The notes under the pieces are model-generated. The model had not been told where the DNA came from. It worked only from the letters and a program-made list of their open reading frames with translations, and searched no databases. The translations under genes and the position numbers were made by a program. A stretch of 28,526 bases of DNA from an uncultured Opitutales bacterium. GTDB taxonomy: Bacteria > Verrucomicrobiota > Verrucomicrobiia > Opitutales > Intestinicryptomonadaceae. Below, piece after piece: positions 23,983-28,526 of this stretch. Where the stretch lies: assembly GCA_900546565.1 (NCBI GenBank), contig URDC01000022.1:1-28526 (forward strand), read 5' to 3'. How positions within the stretch are numbered: the first letter of the stretch is position 1; each line of letters opens with the position of its first letter.

Positions 23983-24779
23983 AAAAACTGTTTGACGATT
24001 TGAAAAAACAAAACCGCGCCGCATTCGTGCTTTTTATGACGTGCGGCGACCCGTCGATTGAATTTACCGAAAAGCTGGTGGAGCGTGTGTGTTCTGCGGG
24101 AGTCGACATTGTGGAACTCGGCGTTCCGTTCTCCGACCCGATGGCGGACGGCAAGACGATTCAAGAAGCCGACGACCGCGCCCTCGCGGGCGGGGCGAGT
24201 TTGGCGAAGGTCTTCGATATGGTCGGGCGTCTGCGCGCTGCGGGAGTTGACAAGAAGTTTGTGCTGTTCTCGTATTACAATCCGATTTTCAAATTCGGGC
24301 TGGAACGCGCCGCCGAAAAATCGGCGCAGGTTGGCATTGACGCGTGGCTTGTAGTGGACGTTCCCATGGAGGAGAGCGTCGAGATTACGTCGGTTATTTC
24401 CTCTCGGGGAATCGATTTCATTCAGCTTGCCGCCCCGACATCTTCGCCCGAGCGCATTGCCGAAATTTCGAAATGCGGCGGCGGTTTCCTATACTACGCG
24501 TCGGTCGCGGGAATCACTGGGGTAAGGGCGTCGATGCCCGCGAACCTGCTTTCGCGTTTGGCGGAAGTCCGCAAGGCTTCGGTGTTGCCCGTGGCGGTGG
24601 GATTCGGGATTTCCTCGCCCGAGGGAGCTCACGTGGCGGCGCGGAATGCCGATGCGGTTGTTGTCGGAAGTCGTTTTGTCGATACGGTTCACAAGGTATT
24701 CTCCGAATCGGGCGAAGACGCCGCCCTCAAAGCGGGAGCGGATTTTGCCGCGGCGTTTGTGAATGCAATGCACAGGTGA
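23979..24779 (+). CDS. trpA: Tryptophan synthase alpha chain
   Basis: The alpha subunit cleaves indole-3-glycerol phosphate and channels indole to TrpB. The protein is 266 residues with the catalytic pair Glu46 in VELGVPFSDP and Asp57 in MADGKTIQ. The phosphate-binding end of the barrel is seen in VGFGISSPEGA and VVGSRFV. GGAGG seven bases upstream and an ATGA overlap with trpB support the start. It is the last gene of the operon and is followed by a terminator. Confidence 0.97.
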   Translation: MKKLFDDLKKQNRAAFVLFMTCGDPSIEFTEKLVERVCSAGVDIVELGVPFSDPMADGKTIQEADDRALAGGASLAKVFDMVGRLRAAGVDKKFVLFSYYNPIFKFGLERAAEKSAQVGIDAWLVVDVPMEESVEITSVISSRGIDFIQLAAPTSSPERIAEISKCGGGFLYYASVAGITGVRASMPANLLSRLAEVRKASVLPVAVGFGISSPEGAHVAARNADAVVVGSRFVDTVHKVFSESGEDAALKAGADFAAAFVNAMHR

Positions 24780-24805
24780 TTTTTCGCGGCTTTTGTTTTT
24801 TACGC

Positions 24806-24838
24806 AAGCTGTCCCGCGCAATTCGGGGCGGCTTTTTT
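24806..24838 (+). terminator. Rho-independent terminator of the trp operon
   Basis: AAGCTGTCCC (24806-24815) pairs with GGGGCGGCTT, with two G-U pairs, and runs into six T. It lies 27 bases after the trpA stop. Confidence 0.8.
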
Positions 24839-25011
24839 GTGCTGTGCCGAAGAATTTGTTTTGTGTCGGCAGCTTAAAAAGTGGCGCGGAATCGGGACGT
24901 GTCCAAACGGAAACGGACGGGTGTCGGCGGGGGCAGTTCGGTTCGAAAAATTTTGCCGCAACGGATTAAAAATTTGCAATGTTTGGGCAAATGGCTACTG
25001 TGGAGGGCAGA

Positions 25012-26889
25012 ATGAAATATTTTATTTTGGCATTGGGATATGTTCTCGCCAAAACGCCCGAATCCTTGTTGCGCGGCGTGTGCTGTTTTGTGGCGCGGTT
25101 TATGGACTTTTTTATGGCGTCGAGAATGCGCGTGGCATTTTCGAATTTGTCGCACTGTTTCCCCGAAATGGACGGGGCGCAAATCAAGGAGACGGGCATG
25201 GAGTCGGCGCGGCGCATGGTCGAAATGGCGTTGTTCGTCTTGGCAAGCCCGCACATTCCGCTTGACGCGCTCAAAAAGCGCATAAAGATTGACGAAAAAA
25301 TGTTGGGGCAGCTTTTCGAGCTGCTCGACAATCCCCAGCCCGCGGTGATTTTGGTTCCGCATTTTTGCATGATGGAGTCGATTACGCTTATGCCCGCGCT
25401 CGTGGGCAAGCCTCTGCCGAAAATCGGAGTGTTTTATCGTCCGTTCGACAATGCCGCGATTGAGGCGTGGGTGAAGGAATCGCGCGAACGCTGCGGGATT
25501 CATCTTCTTTCGCGCCGCAAGGGCACGCGCGTGGCGGTCGATTTCCTAAAAGAAAACGGGTGCATTGCGCTTTTATTCGATCAGAACGCGAATCAAAACG
25601 GTTCGCACGGAATGTTTTTCGACCGCGTTTGCTCGACGACCGAGTTGCCGCGCATTTTGGCGGAGCATACACACTGCAAGGTGGCGGTATTGTATGCAAA
25701 GCGCACCGGTTTTTGGAGGTCGGAGATTTCGGGGCAGTGGCTCGCCTCGGGCGAGGGCGTCGACTTTTCGTTCGAGGCGAACAGCTGGCTTGCCGACAAA
25801 ATGCGCGGCGACTGCGAGCTGCGCAAGGACTGGCTCTGGCTTCACTACCGCTGGGGAAAGGTTTTCGGGTTCGGCATGCCGAAGTTCAAGAGCGGGGAAT
25901 TCGAAAAATGTCTGCGGCAGTCGGGGGGTGAATTCAAGCGCGTCAACAGGATTTTAATTACGCCGCCTGCGTCGCTGCGCGGGACGCTTTCGCTGATCCC
26001 GATTTTGCGGGCGGTGCGTAAAAGTGCGCTCGACGCAAAGGTTTCGCTTGTGTGCGAGCACAGGTTTTTCGACGTGGTTTCGGCGTTCGATTTTGTCGAC
26101 GAGGTTTTATGTGCGCCCGACTGCAAAGAGCCGCTGGCTCGTCTGGGATTTTTCCGAAAGCTGCGCGAAAGGTATTTCGATTTTCACGCGGTAATTGAGG
26201 ATTCGTTTATGGCGGACTTGGAATGCGCGGTTGTTTCGCCGATTAGGTCGGCGGCATTGCAATCGACCTCGCGCAAACGCAGCTTTGTCAAGAATGTCTA
26301 CTGCGCCGACTATGCATCGGAAGCCGACAGTCTGATTTCCTACTACGAAAAATTTTTCCGCGCGTTCGGGCTTGTGGGCGAACTTGACATGACGCCGCCG
26401 AAAACTGCCAAACCGTCGGTGTTGGCGAAGATTGCCGTTATATGCGGCGGACGCGGAAACCACGCAATGAGCGCGCAAAAGTGGGGCTCTATAATCAAGG
26501 CGTTGGACAAAAAGTTGGACGATGTGAAGTTTGTGGTTTTCGGCGACGCTCAGGATTCGCGTACGGCTTTCGAGATTACGCGCACGGCGGAGTATGCCGA
26601 AATAAAATCGCTTGCGGGCGAATTGACCGACGCGGAAATGATGTCGGCGATAGGCGAATGCAGGCTCGCCATAGGCACGGACTGCCGTTTGACACACATA
26701 GCAAACGCTCTCGGCGTGCCCGTCGTGGCGGTTTACGGACAGACGAACCCCGTCCGAAACGGGCTTGTCTTCGACGCGCCGAAGGTCGTGGTGCGTCCGC
26801 GCAATTCGCCGCCGCAGGGCGGTGTATCCGTGGAGCTTGTGGAAGATTCGGACGTTGTTCAGGCTGCGTTGGATTTAATCAATAAATAA
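25012..26889 (+). CDS. Fusion: lipid A acyltransferase (LpxL-like) + GT9 glycosyltransferase
   Basis: A 625-residue two-domain protein. Residues 1-300 match the Kdo-dependent late acyltransferases of lipid A synthesis (LpxL/LpxM/HtrB): an N-terminal hydrophobic anchor, the catalytic H-x4-E (His117, Glu122) in VPHFCMMES, LLFDQNANQNG (187-197) and WLWLHYRWG (274-282). Residues 312-625 match glycosyltransferase family 9 (heptosyltransferases): RILITPPASLRGTLSLIP, ICGGRGNH-SAQKWG, and the nucleotide-sugar motif AIGTDCRLTHIANALGVPVVAVYGQT. In the GT9 part the usual Gly-Asp near the N-terminus is replaced by Arg-Gly, so the expected catalytic Asp is missing. I chose ATG 25012 because GGAGG lies five bases upstream; upstream ATGs at 24979 and 24991 lack such a site. 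It probably acts on the inner membrane's cytoplasmic face. purT follows after 22 bases. Confidence 0.88.
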   Translation: MKYFILALGYVLAKTPESLLRGVCCFVARFMDFFMASRMRVAFSNLSHCFPEMDGAQIKETGMESARRMVEMALFVLASPHIPLDALKKRIKIDEKMLGQLFELLDNPQPAVILVPHFCMMESITLMPALVGKPLPKIGVFYRPFDNAAIEAWVKESRERCGIHLLSRRKGTRVAVDFLKENGCIALLFDQNANQNGSHGMFFDRVCSTTELPRILAEHTHCKVAVLYAKRTGFWRSEISGQWLASGEGVDFSFEANSWLADKMRGDCELRKDWLWLHYRWGKVFGFGMPKFKSGEFEKCLRQSGGEFKRVNRILITPPASLRGTLSLIPILRAVRKSALDAKVSLVCEHRFFDVVSAFDFVDEVLCAPDCKEPLARLGFFRKLRERYFDFHAVIEDSFMADLECAVVSPIRSAALQSTSRKRSFVKNVYCADYASEADSLISYYEKFFRAFGLVGELDMTPPKTAKPSVLAKIAVICGGRGNHAMSAQKWGSIIKALDKKLDDVKFVVFGDAQDSRTAFEITRTAEYAEIKSLAGELTDAEMMSAIGECRLAIGTDCRLTHIANALGVPVVAVYGQTNPVRNGLVFDAPKVVVRPRNSPPQGGVSVELVEDSDVVQAALDLINK

Positions 26890-26911
26890 TTTTATTAATT
26901 GGAGGGTAATT

Positions 26912-28096
26912 ATGACTAACATAGGAACGGTATTCAAAAAAAATGCGACAAAGGCGGTTTTGCTCGGTAGCGGCGAACTGGGCAGGGAGGTTGTTATAGA
27001 GCTTAAAAGGCTTGGCTTGGAGGTTGTGGCCGTCGACAAATACGCGAACGCGCCCGCCATGCAGGTTGCCGACAGAAGCTATGTGGTGTCGATGCTCGAC
27101 GGCGAAAAACTTGCCGAAATCATCAGAAGCGAGTCGCCCGACTACATAATTCCGGAGGTTGAGGCGATTGCCACGCATAAGCTTTTGGAGCTTGAAAAGG
27201 AGGGGTTCAATGTAGTGCCGACTGCCAATGCCGTCAATTTTACAATGAACCGCGAAGGCATTCGCACTCTTGCCGCCGAAAAGCTCGGAATGAAAACGTC
27301 GAAATATGCGTTTGCCTCGGACTTCGACGAGTTCAGGGCGTGTGTGGAGAAAATCGGAATGCCGTGTGTGGTCAAGCCCATTATGAGTTCGTCGGGGCAC
27401 GGGCAGAGTGTCGTGAAGTCAGCCGCCGACGTTCAAAAGGCGTGGGACTATTCGCAATCGGGCGGTCGTGCTGGCGGCGGCAAGGTGATTGTCGAGGGGT
27501 TTGTGGATTTCGACTACGAAATTACTTTGCTTACGGTGCGCCACAGCGGCGGGACTTCGTTCTGCGCGCCAATCGGGCACGAGCAGGTTGACGGCGACTA
27601 CCGCCGCAGCTGGCAGCCCCAGCCGATGAGCCGCGCGGCGTTGGAGAAGGCGAAGGAGTATGCAAAGCTCATTACCGACGCGCTCGGCGGCTACGGAATT
27701 TTCGGCGTCGAGATGTTTGTGAAGGGCGACGACGTTTTGTTCAGCGAGGTTTCGCCGCGTCCGCACGACACGGGTATGGTCACGATGATTTCGCAGAATT
27801 TCTCGCAATTTGCCTTGCACGCGCGAGCAATTTTGGGCATTCCGATTTCCGAAATCGAGCAGTTTTCGCCCGCGGCGAGTCGGGCGGTTGTCGTCGAGGG
27901 CGACAGTGAAATGCTCGAATACTGCAACATAGACAGGGTTCTTTCGCGCCCGAAAACCGATATGCGCATTTTCGGCAAGCCCTGCGTTCAGGGGCATCGC
28001 AGAATGGCGGTGTTGCTTGCGCGCGGCGAAAGCATTGAGCAGGCCGACGCGACTACTGCCGCTATGCTCGCCGACCTTTCCGTCAAAGTTTTGTAG
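26912..28096 (+). CDS. purT: Formate-dependent phosphoribosylglycinamide formyltransferase
   Basis: PurT converts glycinamide ribonucleotide to its formyl form using formate and ATP, the folate-independent third step of purine synthesis. The 394-residue length agrees with the family. The N-terminal LLGSGELGREV, the ATP-grasp loop MSSSGHGQSVV, and EVSPRPHDTGMVTM for Mg-ATP binding identify it over PurK. GGAGG at 26902-26906 supports the start. It lies 22 bases after the acyltransferase-GT9 gene and may be co-transcribed, though no functional link is evident. Confidence 0.97.
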   Translation: MTNIGTVFKKNATKAVLLGSGELGREVVIELKRLGLEVVAVDKYANAPAMQVADRSYVVSMLDGEKLAEIIRSESPDYIIPEVEAIATHKLLELEKEGFNVVPTANAVNFTMNREGIRTLAAEKLGMKTSKYAFASDFDEFRACVEKIGMPCVVKPIMSSSGHGQSVVKSAADVQKAWDYSQSGGRAGGGKVIVEGFVDFDYEITLLTVRHSGGTSFCAPIGHEQVDGDYRRSWQPQPMSRAALEKAKEYAKLITDALGGYGIFGVEMFVKGDDVLFSEVSPRPHDTGMVTMISQNFSQFALHARAILGIPISEIEQFSPAASRAVVVEGDSEMLEYCNIDRVLSRPKTDMRIFGKPCVQGHRRMAVLLARGESIEQADATTAAMLADLSVKVL

Positions 28097-28304
28097 TTTT
28101 TTGTATGTTCGTAAATGTGGGCGTGGGCAAAGGCGTTATTGATGAAATCAATCGCCGCCTGTGCCCGCCATATAAAAAAGGTAAAGCGGGAGTATTGACA
28201 GAAAGCCAATCCCGCGCCTGTGCCCGTCATTAAAAACTCGCCTGTTTTAGTTTTTCGGAGAGAGCAGGGACAGCTATTGCGCTTGCGCAATGCGTATAAA
28301 ATAG

Positions 28305-28334
28305 AAAAGGCGGCTGAGTAAGCCGCCGTTTTTT
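28305..28334 (+). terminator. Rho-independent terminator downstream of purT
   Basis: GGCGGCT (28309-28315) and AGCCGCC (28321-28327) form a perfect stem with a 5-base loop, preceded by AAAA and followed by G and six T. It is the first good terminator after purT, although over 200 bases from the stop codon. Confidence 0.75.
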
Positions 28335-28472
28335 CACAAGGAGCGTTCAAGGAACGCTCAGGTTATAGGGGCTTCGTTCTCATATCGGCTTAGAACCAGC
28401 TTAATGTTGTAAAACGGGCGAGGCTCGTTCTAAAAGACGCGTTTAGATTTTAGGCCGCTCCTATCGTCGCGC

Positions 28473-28495
28473 AGCTCTTGGCTTCGCCAATTCAA
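28473..28495 (-). repeat. 23-nt dispersed repeat, copy 2
   Basis: Exact reverse complement of 4889-4911. It contains the tri-loop hairpin TTGGCTTCGCCAA. The 13-base string AAAACGGGCGAGG also occurs both here (28411-28423) and near the first copy (4579-4591). Confidence 0.85.
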
Positions 28496-28526
28496 GGTGG
28501 GATAGTGCTTTTGCACAGACCACCCG

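Larger units (their letters stand above)
28119..28524. repeat. Hairpin-rich gene-free region (array C)
   Basis: From the purT stop to the window end there is no gene. Structures include a long imperfect stem at 28119-28169 (tip ATTGAT-GAA-ATCAAT) and a bulged stem at 28186-28215. Two copies of GCCTGTGCCCG(C/T)CAT lie 59 bases apart at 28157 and 28216. Further hairpins are ATTGCGC-TT-GCGCAAT at 28276-28291, GAGCGTTC-AAG-GAACGCTC at 28341-28359, TTGGC-TTC-GCCAA at 28478-28490, and a closing stem GGTGG/CCACC at 28496-28524. The style matches arrays A and B. Confidence 0.7.

Overview
The window looks like a chromosomal stretch of a Gram-negative bacterium of about 55-58% G+C. The lipid A acyltransferase domain implies an outer membrane. 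Large secreted glycosidases, GlgC, a complete trpEGDCFBA operon and often weak Shine-Dalgarno sites would suit a gut-type Verrucomicrobiota or other PVC bacterium, but that assignment is inference from gene content. The first 43 bases are not biological: they are an Illumina Nextera i7 adapter, with what looks like the N701 index, so the real contig begins at base 44.

Layout. 44-2236 (minus): an AT-rich two-gene restriction-modification module, a putative restriction endonuclease cut off by the adapter and an NPPY adenine methyltransferase, very different in composition from the rest. 2300-4578: a HisN-type phosphatase (minus), then a DEDDh exonuclease, an unrecognised ORF and a HIT protein (plus). 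4579-4986: no gene, but a strong terminator and a 290-bp segment bounded by inverted repeats and filled with tri-loop mini-hairpins. 4987-6828 (minus): a DeoR-type repressor followed by a Tat-exported serine beta-lactamase-fold hydrolase. 7235-8792: gdhA and a tRNA-Arg(TCT), then a second hairpin array. 9010-13831: three carbohydrate genes (a secreted beta-propeller glycosidase, an aldose-1-epimerase, a secreted GH42-like glycosidase). 13926-18055: glgC, then divergent tyrS and a MATE transporter. 18052-24838: the trp operon with its own promoter, a 10-residue leader peptide carrying tandem Trp codons, an attenuator, all seven genes and a terminator. 25012-28096: a lipid A acyltransferase fused to a GT9 glycosyltransferase, then purT. 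28097-28526: a third hairpin-rich non-coding region.

How it works together. The trp genes make tryptophan from chorismate and appear controlled by classical ribosome-mediated attenuation; the leader ORF, antiterminator and terminator can all be read directly. gdhA, hisN, trp and purT are anabolic housekeeping. The secreted glycosidases and mutarotase point to polysaccharide use, and GlgC to glycogen storage. The observations I consider most worth following are the trp attenuator, the acyltransferase-GT9 fusion whose GT9 half lacks the usual Gly-Asp, the dispersed tri-loop hairpin arrays with a shared 23-nt repeat, and the adapter-truncated restriction-modification module.
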